Shown: piece by piece, positions 16,672 to 24,802 of the stretch
How positions within the stretch are numbered: position 1 is the first letter of the stretch
How the letters are laid out: each line of letters opens with the position of its first letter
Source: Micromonospora sp. WMMD1102
GTDB taxonomy: Bacteria; Actinomycetota; Actinomycetes; Mycobacteriales; Micromonosporaceae
DNA: 64,000 bases
Direction: 5' to 3'
Assembly: GCF_029626265.1 (NCBI RefSeq)
Contig: NZ_JARUBN010000001.1
Coordinates: 6,699,001 to 6,763,000 of the forward strand
The notes under the pieces: model-generated
Seen by the model: the letters and a program-made list of their open reading frames with translations, nothing else
Told to the model about the DNA's origin: nothing
Database searches by the model: none
Made by a program: the position numbers and the translations under genes

Positions 16672-17919
16672 ATGCAATTGCGGCCATTCACCGGCGCCTA
16701 CCTCACCGACCCGGCCGTCGTCTGGCGCGAGCTGTTGAACGCGCCGGAGGATGTGCACTTCGCCGATGATCTCGGGTTGTGGCTGATCAGTCGCCATGAG
16801 CACGTGCATCGGGCCTTGGCGGATGCGGGGACTTTCGGCAACGCGCTCACCCTGGCACCGATCTACGAGATGTGTCCGGAGGCGCGGAGCGTCGTCATGC
16901 GCCTGGACGTACCGCCTACCACGGCGGCAGCGGATTCGCCGGTGCACGCCCGCACCCGGCGGGCGTTGCGGGCCACCTTCGCCAACACCGGCCCTCGGGT
17001 CGCCGACCAGTACGGCCCGATCGTGCATCGTCGCGTGGCAGAGCTGGTCGACCGGATTGCCGACCGGCGGGCTGGGGTGGTCGACCTGGTGTCCGAGTTC
17101 GCCGCGCTGCTACCCCTGCTGGTGGTGGTGGACATCCTCGGCGTGCCCGAGCGGGACGTGCCCCGTATCCGAAGGTGGGCCGACGGGCAGATCGCGTTGA
17201 TCTGGGGCCAGCCGGAGCCGGCCGAGCAGGTCCGGTTAGCCCAAGCGTTGCTCGACTTTTGGCACTACTGCCAGGCACTCGTCTCACAGCGCCTCCGCGA
17301 GGGAGCCACCGGCGACGACTTCGTCAGCCGCGCGCTGCGCCACCGTGGCGGCGACGATGCCGTGCTCAGCGCTGCCGAGGCGGCGAGTCTGGCGTTCAAC
17401 CTCCTGGTGGCCGGGCACGAGACCACCGCTGGGCTGCTCGCGCACGCCTTGGACCGGGCGTTGTCCGAGCCGGGACGGTGGGCGCGGATCGGCGCCGAGC
17501 CCGCTGGGGTACCGGCCTTCGTGGAGGAGGTGCTGCGGTTCGGGCCAGCGATCGACGGGTGGCTGAGGGTGACCCGCCGGCCGGTGACGATCGGCGGAGT
17601 GTTGATTCCGCCCGGCGCCCGATGCCTGGTGCTGATCGGTGCTGCCAACCGGGACCCGGCCGCCTTCGCCGATCCGGATCGGTTCGACCCGTCACGTTCC
17701 GGCAACCGGGGTCACCTCTCCTTCGGGTACGGGCCACATTTCTGTATCGGTGCCGCACTGGCCCGACTGGAGGCCCGGGTCGCCCTGGTGCGACTCGCCG
17801 AGGCGATGCCGCAACTGCGGCTCGCCGCCCGCCACCGGTCGCGGTTCAAACCCAATGTGGCCTTCCGGGCGCACCGAACGCTCCCTGTCGTTCAACCGCG
17901 CTCCAGCCAGCGCGCCTGA
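16672..17919 (+). CDS. Cytochrome P450
   Basis: Haem monooxygenase of 415 residues, bacterial soluble type. The I-helix oxygen-binding motif is AGHETT (about residues 247-252), the K-helix ExxR is EEVLR, and the haem-binding loop is FGYGPHFCIGAALARLE with the thiolate Cys near 358. The ATG at 16672 has GGAGG 6 bases upstream and gives the usual N-terminus; the frame extends to 16630 without support. No ferredoxin or ferredoxin reductase gene adjoins it. The nearest redox partner candidate, the FAD protein at 18640, is convergent and of hydroxylase type. The substrate is unknown. Confidence 0.92.
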   Translation: MQLRPFTGAYLTDPAVVWRELLNAPEDVHFADDLGLWLISRHEHVHRALADAGTFGNALTLAPIYEMCPEARSVVMRLDVPPTTAAADSPVHARTRRALRATFANTGPRVADQYGPIVHRRVAELVDRIADRRAGVVDLVSEFAALLPLLVVVDILGVPERDVPRIRRWADGQIALIWGQPEPAEQVRLAQALLDFWHYCQALVSQRLREGATGDDFVSRALRHRGGDDAVLSAAEAASLAFNLLVAGHETTAGLLAHALDRALSEPGRWARIGAEPAGVPAFVEEVLRFGPAIDGWLRVTRRPVTIGGVLIPPGARCLVLIGAANRDPAAFADPDRFDPSRSGNRGHLSFGYGPHFCIGAALARLEARVALVRLAEAMPQLRLAARHRSRFKPNVAFRAHRTLPVVQPRSSQRA

Positions 17920-18031
17920 TCTCCGCCGGCAGGCGGACCAACAACCACTGCCAAGGGGGTGGTCGACACGCGGCGCCCACAGACCTGACAACGACGAGAA
18001 GAAGCAGGAATCGCATGTAGGGGGGAAACAC

Positions 18032-18406
18032 ATGCGCAAAAGGATCATCGCGAGTGCGGTCGCGCTCCTCATCACGCTCAGCGGCGCTCTCGTCGCCGCC
18101 GGGACTCCAGCTCAGGCTGCCAGTGCCGAATGTAGCGCGCCATTCATCGGGGGAATCTTCGACCGTGGCTGCACGACCGGCACCATCTCAGCCAACACCA
18201 GTGGTCGCTTCATCGACGTCACCTTCTGGGGCTGTCGTGACACGCGCTGGCGGGTGTGGGACGCCGGCACGGGCGTGACCATCGGCAGCGGGCGCACCCC
18301 ATCGGGGGGGTACATGACCAGACGGATCGGTGGCCTTTACGGCAGCTACCGAGCGCAGATCTCGACGGCCTGCTATCGAGACACGATCCGGATCGACAAC
18401 ACCTAG
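18032..18406 (+). CDS. Small secreted protein with signal peptide
   Basis: 124 residues. The N-terminus MRKRIIASAVALLITLSGAL and following AGTPAQAASA form a clear Sec signal peptide with an AxA-type cleavage site near residue 30. The mature part of about 94 residues is small and Gly/Thr/Arg-rich with four Cys (in AECSAPF, DRGCTTG, WGCRDTRW and TACYRDT), which could form two disulfides. The ATG follows a G-rich stretch (GGGGGG) 6 bases upstream. Located 112 bases after the P450. No family recognised. Confidence 0.75.
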   Translation: MRKRIIASAVALLITLSGALVAAGTPAQAASAECSAPFIGGIFDRGCTTGTISANTSGRFIDVTFWGCRDTRWRVWDAGTGVTIGSGRTPSGGYMTRRIGGLYGSYRAQISTACYRDTIRIDNT

Positions 18407-18500
18407 CATGAGGTCCGCGTGGGGGTGAACGCGGACGTCACCACCGGCGGCGGCTAAGGAGTATTTGACTCCTGACAGCGCTGCAACGGCTTCAGGGCGG

Positions 18501-18533
18501 GCGGCGGTCGAGCGGTACACGCACGACCGCCGC
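18501..18533. terminator. Terminator hairpin between convergent genes
   Basis: Perfect 10-bp stem GCGGCGGTCG/CGACCGCCGC with a 13-base loop, between the small secreted protein and the convergent FAD gene. Confidence 0.65.
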
Positions 18534-18639
18534 TGTCTGCCGCGCGATGTGTCCTGCTGCTGCACAACTCTCGTCAGGGTTGGCAGGGCCTACGGTTGAT
18601 ATGGCTCTATGGGGAGCGCTGGTGTTGGGTCTCCGAGTG

Positions 18640-20025
18640 CTACACGGAAAGTTCTTCGGCAGTGAGTGGTGGTTCGCTCGGCGGTGGTCGCTTGGGTCCT
18701 AGGATCGTTTCCAGGACGATTCGCGGCGACAGTAGAGATCTCATGGACGCGGACAGGCTGAAGACGTCAAGGAGGGCGTACGCGACGGCGCGACGGCTGA
18801 TGCCGGTTCTCATCATCCGTTCGAAGTAGCGTTGGGCGAGCCGGGCTGCGGCGGGTGGACGTCGGCCGATGGCGGACGGATAGAGGATGTCTTGCCCGGT
18901 GGCCATCAGCCAGGCCGGCTCAACCGTTCGGGCGATCACCTGCTGAATTTTCTGGGCGGCCTGCGGGTCGTGATGATGCTTTCTCAGGCCGTCGCGGAGG
19001 GCGGCGACGCCGTGTGCGGCGACCGACATCCCGTGTCCGTAGATGGGATTGAAGGTAGCGACGGCATCGCCGAGGACGGCGAGGCCGTGTGGCCAGCGGG
19101 GCAATCTTTCGTAGTAGCGCCGCCTGTTGACCGTGCTCCTGGAGCCGATGACCGGTCCAGATGGCTGGGCGGATGCGATGAGGTCACCCACGATCGGGTG
19201 GCGAACCCTGCGGGCGAACTCGACGAACCGGTCTTCGTCGGTGGTGGGTTCACCTCCCCGGGTGCCAGACAGCGTTACCAGCCACCGGTCCCCTTCGATC
19301 GGCAGCAGCGTCGCCGTCTGTCCGGGGCGTGGTTCCCGAGGGTCGGCCTGGACGTTCACTACCGGAAAGCTATGTGTCGCTGTGGCCGGGGCGCGGAAGA
19401 GTCGGGTGGCGTAGGCGAGGCCGGAGTCAACGATCTCCTCCCGGACTGCTGGTAGGCCAAGGCGGGTCAGCCACTCGGGTGCGTGCGATCCGCGGCCGGT
19501 GGCGTCGACTACGAACTCGGCGTGGAGATCCTCGATGATCTGCGTCTGCTGGTCGCGGATCCGCACGCCGGTAAGCCGGGTGGCGTCTCCAAGCAGCTCC
19601 AGGACGTCGGTGGTGTCGCGGACATCGATGTCCCCGGCGCTCAGGGCCTGGTCGCGGATCACCCAGTCGAGGAGATCGCGGCTGCAGGTGATGAGGAACT
19701 GCCGGCCGTCGGGGTGCCGCTGGAACCATCCCTGAGCGGACATGGACACGAGCATGCTTGGCACTCCGATACGGTGTGCTCCGGCGGCGAGCAACCGGTC
19801 GGTCGTGCCGGGCAGCAGGGAGTCCAGCGTCCGCGCTCCACCGGACCAGAGGAGGTGAGCATGTCGGGCCTGGGGGACGCCTTTGCGAGCGGCTGGTCCG
19901 GTCGGCAACCGATCACGCTCAATGACCGTTACGGCGTACCCGTCCTCGGCCAGCACCGCTGCCGCGAGCGTGCCGGCTAGTCCTGCCCCCGCGACTACCG
20001 CACGCCTTGGTGTATTCACGGGCAT
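18640..20025 (-). CDS. FAD-dependent oxidoreductase (hydroxylase/geranylgeranyl-reductase type)
   Basis: 461 residues. The Rossmann dinucleotide motif is VVAGAGLAGTLAAAVLA (GxGxxG at residues 13-18), ending with the Glu of VIERDRL that binds ribose. The second FAD motif is GLAVLGDAVATFNPIYGHGM. Both are typical of the PHBH fold used by aromatic hydroxylases, halogenases and geranylgeranyl reductases. ATG 20025 sits on AAGG; a GTG at 20019 with AAGGA 6 bases upstream is a real alternative. It lies 27 bases after the membrane gene 20053-21270 and is probably the last gene of that four-gene unit. The substrate cannot be inferred. Confidence 0.8.
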   Translation of the reverse strand: MPVNTPRRAVVAGAGLAGTLAAAVLAEDGYAVTVIERDRLPTGPAARKGVPQARHAHLLWSGGARTLDSLLPGTTDRLLAAGAHRIGVPSMLVSMSAQGWFQRHPDGRQFLITCSRDLLDWVIRDQALSAGDIDVRDTTDVLELLGDATRLTGVRIRDQQTQIIEDLHAEFVVDATGRGSHAPEWLTRLGLPAVREEIVDSGLAYATRLFRAPATATHSFPVVNVQADPREPRPGQTATLLPIEGDRWLVTLSGTRGGEPTTDEDRFVEFARRVRHPIVGDLIASAQPSGPVIGSRSTVNRRRYYERLPRWPHGLAVLGDAVATFNPIYGHGMSVAAHGVAALRDGLRKHHHDPQAAQKIQQVIARTVEPAWLMATGQDILYPSAIGRRPPAAARLAQRYFERMMRTGISRRAVAYALLDVFSLSASMRSLLSPRIVLETILGPKRPPPSEPPLTAEELSV

Positions 20026-20052
20026 CCTTCATCTCAGCTGAGTCGGCGACCG

Positions 20053-21270
20053 TCATGTTGGGACGACGGGGTTGCCACCATGCATTCCGATAGTGTCATC
20101 AGCAACTGAGTGGGCCGCCGTAGGCAGCGTGGAGTAGGCGCGTGAGACCTTTACGAGCCAGTCGAACTCGTCCATGCCGTCGACACCGCCGGCTACTCGT
20201 CTATCTTCTTGTCTTGTGTCCTGAGCGAAGGCTTCCCCCCGCGCCTTTGCCTTGATGGCGTATTTGAGGCAGGCTGCTTCGACCGCAGCGTCACGGTCGG
20301 CGCCTTCCACTTCGGCCCGCTGCGCATGTCGCATTGCCGTCTTGGCCACAGCCGGATTGATGTGAGGGCGTACGGCTAGGATCCCGTCACGTATCTCGGC
20401 GAGACGGCGCGTGATGCGCAGGTCGAGATCCCACCACGGCAGTCGTATCGGTGCAGCGATTTGTGGGGTGGCCGTCCTGAGCCCGTCCCACAGCGGAAAG
20501 AGTGCCCGGTATGACTGGAAGCGTCGAGCCCAGATGGAGAGCCGGGCCAAGCGGTGGCCTGCCACCGGAAACACACTTCCGACAGCGAACGCGGCTGCCG
20601 CTACTACCACTAGCCCGGGAGCGACTGACGAGCTGAGGAAGTCTAGATTGAGGCCGAACCAGCGGGCGAACACGGCGACAAGCTTGCAGATAAGGCTCGC
20701 CAGGGCAAGGCTCATTGAGACGACGATCAACCGCAGCCCGCGTCGCAACAGTGGACGTCCGGCGACCTTCGACCACTGCCACGTTGCTACCGCAATGCTG
20801 CCGTAGGCGATACTGCCGACCACGAGATAACAAAGAATCAACCCCGAAATGTAGGGCGTTCGGGCATAGTAGGTATCGAAGTCTACCCGGCGTTCGACAG
20901 GCGCGTCTCCGAGCAGAAATAAGACGATCATCGTGATGATGACCGTGCCGTATCCGAGCAGCCACAAGCGCGATCGACGCCAAGCCGTCGCTGGCGAGTA
21001 CCGCCAGAATGTGAGGACGATTTGAATGGACGCGGCAAAAGCGACGACGAGGCAGTAGGCGAAGACGGCAGCGAAGTTGGGCACGCCCGTCCACCGGTTG
21101 ACCGCAGCGATCCACGCCGGGTCCACGGCTAGCATCGTGCAGGAACCGATCAGGAGCATGGCACACAAGGCCCGCCGGGTCGGGTTGCGCGGGTCGGCAA
21201 GAAGGTCGCCAAGCCTATAAAGGAACGCGGCAAAGCCAAGGACCGATCCGACCCACAACCCGCCGCTCAT
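20053..21270 (-). CDS. MAB_1171c-like polytopic membrane protein
   Basis: 405 residues with about seven hydrophobic segments in the first 240 residues (SVLGFAAFLYRLGDLLADP, then ALCAMLLIGSCTML and onward). A cytosolic, charged C-terminal third follows (WWDLDLRITRRLAEIRDGIL, HAQRAEVEGADRDAAVEA). This matches the MAB_1171c family of putative transporters that travel with XRE regulators in actinobacteria. The ATG at 21270 overlaps the stop of the ImmA/IrrE gene by 4 bases (ATGA) and has AAGGA upstream. The true function of the family is not known. Confidence 0.7.
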   Translation of the reverse strand: MSGGLWVGSVLGFAAFLYRLGDLLADPRNPTRRALCAMLLIGSCTMLAVDPAWIAAVNRWTGVPNFAAVFAYCLVVAFAASIQIVLTFWRYSPATAWRRSRLWLLGYGTVIITMIVLFLLGDAPVERRVDFDTYYARTPYISGLILCYLVVGSIAYGSIAVATWQWSKVAGRPLLRRGLRLIVVSMSLALASLICKLVAVFARWFGLNLDFLSSSVAPGLVVVAAAAFAVGSVFPVAGHRLARLSIWARRFQSYRALFPLWDGLRTATPQIAAPIRLPWWDLDLRITRRLAEIRDGILAVRPHINPAVAKTAMRHAQRAEVEGADRDAAVEAACLKYAIKAKARGEAFAQDTRQEDRRVAGGVDGMDEFDWLVKVSRAYSTLPTAAHSVADDTIGMHGGNPVVPT

Positions 21271-21914
21271 TTGTGTCCTTGGGGCTCGACGCCGCGGCCG
21301 AGCGACGACTCCAAACGCGCCACAACGCCGCGCGCATATGGCGGGACCGTCCACTCCTGCCGAGGTAGCCAACGGCTTACCTTGGCCGCCAGCATCGACC
21401 CAAAGAGTTCGGCCTCCTGCTCCGCCTGTATTCGCGCAGCGTCCTCCTTGCCGCTCAGGCCAGCCGGCCCGGAGCCGGTGCAGTCAGTCCGTGCAGCCGC
21501 GATGCGGACCACAGCGTCAGGGCGCAGGGATGGAAAAAATGCATCCATGACAATGTCCGCTGGAATTGCCGTCAGAACGTCGCCGGTCTCGATGTGCCAC
21601 ATCTCGTGCCCGGTGATGAGCATCTGGTGCCACGGGCTCGTGTTCTTTTCACACAGGATGTAGTACGCGTCGTTCTTGGCTGCCCATATGCCGCTGACGC
21701 CGGGCGGGAAGGGGACCAGGCGGTGCCGGACGGGCCGGTCTAGCCGCTGCGCCATGCGGTCGCAGAGGCTGGCGATCACATGGTGCGGCTCGGTGGGTAT
21801 CGGCAGGTCAAGGTCGCTGATCAAGGCGGTGCAGGCTCTACTCATGGCTCTGAGGTTCACTGACCCACCCCCGATCGTGTCTCGGGCCCGCCAGATCGCG
21901 ACTGTCAGCGGCAT
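21267..21914 (-). CDS. ImmA/IrrE-type zinc metallopeptidase
   Basis: 215 residues. The zinc site LITGHEMWHIETGD contains HExxH (HEMWH). The preceding ISGIWAAKNDAYYILCEKNT and PWHQ fit the DUF955-like IrrE/ImmA domain, whose members cleave XRE-type repressors. The start overlaps the stop of the EspR-like gene by one base (TAATG), so the two are translationally coupled. The expected role is to inactivate the HTH protein 21914-22429 on a signal. The C-terminal 80 residues (GKEDAARIQAEQEAELFGSM) are helical. Partner relationship is inferred from gene order. Confidence 0.75.
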   Translation of the reverse strand: MPLTVAIWRARDTIGGGSVNLRAMSRACTALISDLDLPIPTEPHHVIASLCDRMAQRLDRPVRHRLVPFPPGVSGIWAAKNDAYYILCEKNTSPWHQMLITGHEMWHIETGDVLTAIPADIVMDAFFPSLRPDAVVRIAAARTDCTGSGPAGLSGKEDAARIQAEQEAELFGSMLAAKVSRWLPRQEWTVPPYARGVVARLESSLGRGVEPQGHK

Positions 21915-22429
21915 TATGCATCTGCCTCATCCTGTTCGTCCGCTCTGCCGTGATCATCGTCATCGCTTTGATCTTCGTTGAGGATGTCATTGACGATTTT
22001 CGTTACTTCGGCGATCCGCTGTGGCGAGAGTGCCAGCGCGCGCATCGCGAGCATCCTGACGCCGTGGTTTTCCAGTGCCAGAGCGAGAGTCGCTTCCGCG
22101 TCGACCCGTTCGACCGGTTGGCCGTCGCCGAGCGCCCGCGCGAAGGTGATCTCCGCTTCTACCTGCTCGGCTGTCAGATCGTCCACAAAGAACGAGATCT
22201 TCCGCAGGCCGAAGAAGTTGGCTAGCCCAGCTAGCAGCTCGCGGGATGGGTTGCTCTTCGTGCCCTTTCGGATTGCCGACAGGTACGCGCCGCTTACCCG
22301 CACGGAAGGGTGAGAGCCTCGGATGGCCGCAGCGACCTCCTCGTTGGTGTACGTCCGTCCATTGCGCCCCTCAGGACGAATGGCGTCGAACAGACGCTCC
22401 ACTCTGGCAGCAAGCCGACTGTCCGACAC
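21914..22429 (-). CDS. EspR-like helix-turn-helix regulator
   Basis: 171 residues. The N-terminal part resembles mycobacterial EspR: RVERLFDAIRPEGRNGRTYT, then SAYL-type recognition helix VSGAYLSAIRKGTKSNPSRE and LAGLANFFGLR. The C-terminal helix (GVRMLAMRALALSP and EVTKIVNDIL) is like the EspR dimerisation domain. The tail is very acidic (EDQSDDDDHGRADEQDEADA). Start GTG 22429 with GGTGG upstream. It is the first gene of the four-gene unit and probably binds the TCAAC repeats directly upstream (22483-22552). It could act as an architectural DNA-bridging protein, like EspR. Confidence 0.75.
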   Translation of the reverse strand: MSDSRLAARVERLFDAIRPEGRNGRTYTNEEVAAAIRGSHPSVRVSGAYLSAIRKGTKSNPSRELLAGLANFFGLRKISFFVDDLTAEQVEAEITFARALGDGQPVERVDAEATLALALENHGVRMLAMRALALSPQRIAEVTKIVNDILNEDQSDDDDHGRADEQDEADA

Positions 22430-22482
22430 CGCTCACCACCCCAGATCCCACCCGCAGGATGATCACATAACGTGAAATCGCC

Positions 22483-22552
22483 TCAACTATGGGTTGAACA
22501 TCGACGGTGTCGAGTCTAGACTCGGTCAGCGTTGAACTCAACTGTTAGTTGA
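22483..22552. promoter_or_regulatory. Array of TCAAC/GTTGA operator-like repeats
   Basis: Upstream of the EspR-like gene: TCAAC-TATGG-GTTGA at 22483-22497, GTTGA-AC-TCAAC at 22531-22542 and TCAAC-TGTTA-GTTGA at 22538-22552. Two sites have the same 5-base spacer, and the central half-sites are shared. A perfect 14-bp palindrome CGAGTCTAGACTCG (22511-22524) lies between them. The arrangement suggests cooperative binding by the adjacent regulator. Confidence 0.6.
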
Positions 22553-22876
22553 AGATCCGGTTGTGGCCACTGGCCGGAGGCGCTGGGGGGCGTCTCCTCG
22601 ATACCGGCCGGGCAAGGCCCGACCCAGCAGCCCTGGGGGGAGGGGCTTACACGCGTTGCAGCGGGACCGGAGGCGCGGGGCGTGTCTCGGGGCGTGGTCG
22701 ACCGGCACAGTCGGCTCGAACTCGCGCTTCTTCGTCCGTGCGGATGGTGGGCTCACCGGGGACATGGGAAAGGCCAGCGATAGCGGCGGCCTCTGTTCTC
22801 GGCGAACGGTTCTTACATCGTGACTTCGGCGGGAGGCATGCCGGGGTCTCTATCAGGGCTTCAAGGGAAGGTGGTT

Positions 22877-23170
22877 ATGACATCCTTATCGAGAGGCAGA
22901 TCCGCGCAGGCGGCTGGTGCGACAATTCGACGGGCACGTTTACAGCGCCGTTGGACTCAACTGAGGCTGGCCTACGAATTCCAATGCGTCGCGAGGGCTT
23001 ACGGGCTGAAGCCACCCGACACCGGATCGCTAAGATCGATGATCTCGCGATGGGAGGGGGGTCACAGAGAACCAGACGAAGACAATCGGCGAGTCTTGTG
23101 TAAGGCCCTGGGAATTCCCTTGGCGGACCTCCCCTTGCCTATCAATAAGGACATCCCCTGGCCTCCGTGA
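22877..23170 (+). CDS. Short XRE-type DNA-binding protein
   Basis: 97 residues from ATG 22877 (AAGG 5 bases upstream). The protein has IRRARLQRRWTQLRLAYEF followed by SMISRWEGGHREPDEDNRRV and ALGIPLADLPL, a typical XRE helix-turn-helix with SRWE(xG) recognition region and a somewhat enlarged first loop (CVARAYGLKPPDTGSLR). There is no C-terminal sensor domain. It runs divergently from the EspR-like unit, 325 bases after the TCAAC array. Confidence 0.65.
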   Translation: MTSLSRGRSAQAAGATIRRARLQRRWTQLRLAYEFQCVARAYGLKPPDTGSLRSMISRWEGGHREPDEDNRRVLCKALGIPLADLPLPINKDIPWPP

Positions 23171-23206
23171 TTACCGATTGGAATCAAGGCGGGATGACAA
23201 GGAGAT

Positions 23207-23875
23207 CTAGGCTGAGGCGAAGTGGCTGCCGATGGCAGAAGTGAGTGCTGCGGCGTAAGCATGGAGAGTGCAGGGTAGGGCGGTATCAACCTCCACAGAC
23301 CCTGCCGGACGACGCCACATGATCCACTCACCTCCATAGAACGCGACAGCATCACGTGACATGCGCGAAAGCGCGCCCATGACCGCCTCGTGGGCGTGCG
23401 TCAAATCTTCGTGGTCCTGCCCTAAACGCACGAGTGGCACATAGACATGCGGTTCGTTGATGACCTGTGAGGGTTCGATAGGCGCACTCAGGGGCTCTGG
23501 GGCCGGTCTGCTGGCTGCGATGGCTCCGGCAACTCGCACTACATACGTCGCATAGGTAGCTGCACGTCGGGCGTAGATAACGATCAGATGGTCAATGTAG
23601 TCCAACGCGGACAGCGCCAATTCGTGGACAGCCTCCCGCGTGTGCCTCGCATTGCGGCGATCCGACTCTACCGAATAGCTCAGGATTTGGGCCCGGTTCT
23701 CGCTGAGGTTGGCAGTCTGGATGGCGTCGACAATGTGGTTACAGGCTACAGCGAGGTCGACAAGGCCATCAACGACGACAGTTGGCAGGGCGAGGCTTTC
23801 ATGTAGCGAAATCACCTCATGGGGCATTACATCCATATGCGTCCTTATGATCTGCATTGTCGGCGCGACGAACAT
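23207..23875 (-). CDS. Hypothetical protein, helical
   Basis: 222 residues, not recognised. It is rich in Ala, His and Glu with long predicted helices (HIVDAIQTANLSENRAQILS, TREAVHELALSALDYIDHLI), no signal peptide and no membrane segment. The first Met (23875) has GAGAG close upstream; later Met codons at positions 7, 14 and 17 are alternatives. It is convergent with the short XRE gene and has a codon use less GC-biased than the pilus genes. No function is proposed. Confidence 0.55.
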   Translation of the reverse strand: MFVAPTMQIIRTHMDVMPHEVISLHESLALPTVVVDGLVDLAVACNHIVDAIQTANLSENRAQILSYSVESDRRNARHTREAVHELALSALDYIDHLIVIYARRAATYATYVVRVAGAIAASRPAPEPLSAPIEPSQVINEPHVYVPLVRLGQDHEDLTHAHEAVMGALSRMSRDAVAFYGGEWIMWRRPAGSVEVDTALPCTLHAYAAALTSAIGSHFASA

Positions 23876-23981
23876 AGCTCTCGTCGTATCCTAGGCGAGG
23901 CTGGGCTAACCCGCGTCGCCACCTGTCGCGCAGGCTAATCGCACGGATCGGGGTCGGCGTTGCGAGATCCAGCGGGGCGGG

Positions 23982-24491
23982 CTAGCCTGAGCCGCCGGCT
24001 TGGTCCGTGGCTTCCAGGAGGGGGAGGATCAGCGGCAAAGATCGCTCGACAAAGCTCGTAATCGGAATCGTTCGTCCCCGCTCCATCAGGTCTCGCGGAT
24101 CGACGTGTGCGACCCGAGTGATCTCGCGTCTGTCGATTTTGACCGGCCCGTCGTAACGCCCATAGAAGACCCCTACCATTCTTCGATCAGGCGCCGAATA
24201 GAACTTGCCGACAGATTTGAGAGACACCCTGATACCCAGTTCCTCCATAAGCTCCCGTGAGGCCGCGTCTTGGTAGCTCGCCCCGCTGATGGGGTGCCCT
24301 GCCGCCGACCCGGACCAGTAGAGCGGGTAGTCCTCTTTATCTGGTGAGCGCTGATGAAGGAGTAACTGCCCGGACTCGTTTGCAAGCACCACGAATGCGA
24401 AACGAAGGATTTGGTCCGGTGAGGAGCGGTCGGCGTCGATGACTTGGCCGATTATCTCGTCCAGTTCGTTAACCACGTCCAGCAGAGTCAT
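23982..24491 (-). CDS. Nudix hydrolase, isopentenyl-diphosphate-isomerase-like
   Basis: 169 residues. The Nudix box is GASYQDAASRELMEELGI, with the REx2EExG metal-binding core intact but Ala in place of the first box Glu. LYWSGSAAGHPISG resembles the region preceding the box in IDI-type proteins, though the catalytic Cys of true isomerases is Ala here. A hydrolase of the YfcD type is therefore more likely than an isomerase. It lies 3 bases after the small lipoprotein gene, so the two are co-translated. Confidence 0.75.
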   Translation of the reverse strand: MTLLDVVNELDEIIGQVIDADRSSPDQILRFAFVVLANESGQLLLHQRSPDKEDYPLYWSGSAAGHPISGASYQDAASRELMEELGIRVSLKSVGKFYSAPDRRMVGVFYGRYDGPVKIDRREITRVAHVDPRDLMERGRTIPITSFVERSLPLILPLLEATDQAGGSG

Positions 24492-24494
24492 CCG

Positions 24495-24677
24495 TCAGCC
24501 GCTTTCTTCACGTGCACCTGATTTCACCCAGTCCACACATGCGGGTCGCTGGCCGGCTGGTGCGGATGGGAATGGCGCGCACCCGCTGACGATGATGCCG
24601 GCGGTTGGCAGAAGGGCTAGCACGGCGGCGCTGATGGTGAGGTGATGCCGCGTCGGCTCGGGCCTGGGCAGTCTCAT
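24495..24677 (-). CDS. Tiny lipoprotein
   Basis: 60 residues, start ATG 24677 with GAAGGA upstream. A basic N-terminus (MRLPRPEPTRHH) is followed by a hydrophobic segment LTISAAVLALLPTAGIIV and the lipobox VSGC near residue 33, giving a mature lipid-anchored peptide of only about 28 residues (CAPFPSAPAGQRP onward). It ends 3 bases before the Nudix start. No family known to me. Confidence 0.55.
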   Translation of the reverse strand: MRLPRPEPTRHHLTISAAVLALLPTAGIIVSGCAPFPSAPAGQRPACVDWVKSGAREESG

Positions 24678-24761
24678 GCTCTGGTTGTTCCTTCGGGATG
24701 CCGGCCGGGCGGGAGGGCGCCGGCACAGCCCCATGCGGGGTAGACGATCAGTTGAGCCGTG

Positions 24762-24793
24762 CGGCCGGCCCGACCAGTGGGTTGGGCCGGCCG
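24762..24793 (-). terminator. Terminator hairpin of the protease gene
   Basis: Arms CGGCCGGCCCGACC and GGTTGGGCCGGCCG pair over 14 bases with one G-U, loop AGTG, 10 bases beyond the protease stop. Confidence 0.7.
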
Positions 24794-24802
24794 TACGGGT
24801 GT

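Noticed and set aside
22511..22524. Perfect palindrome considered as an attachment site or replication origin element
   Set aside because: No integrase or second copy nearby; kept only as part of the operator region.
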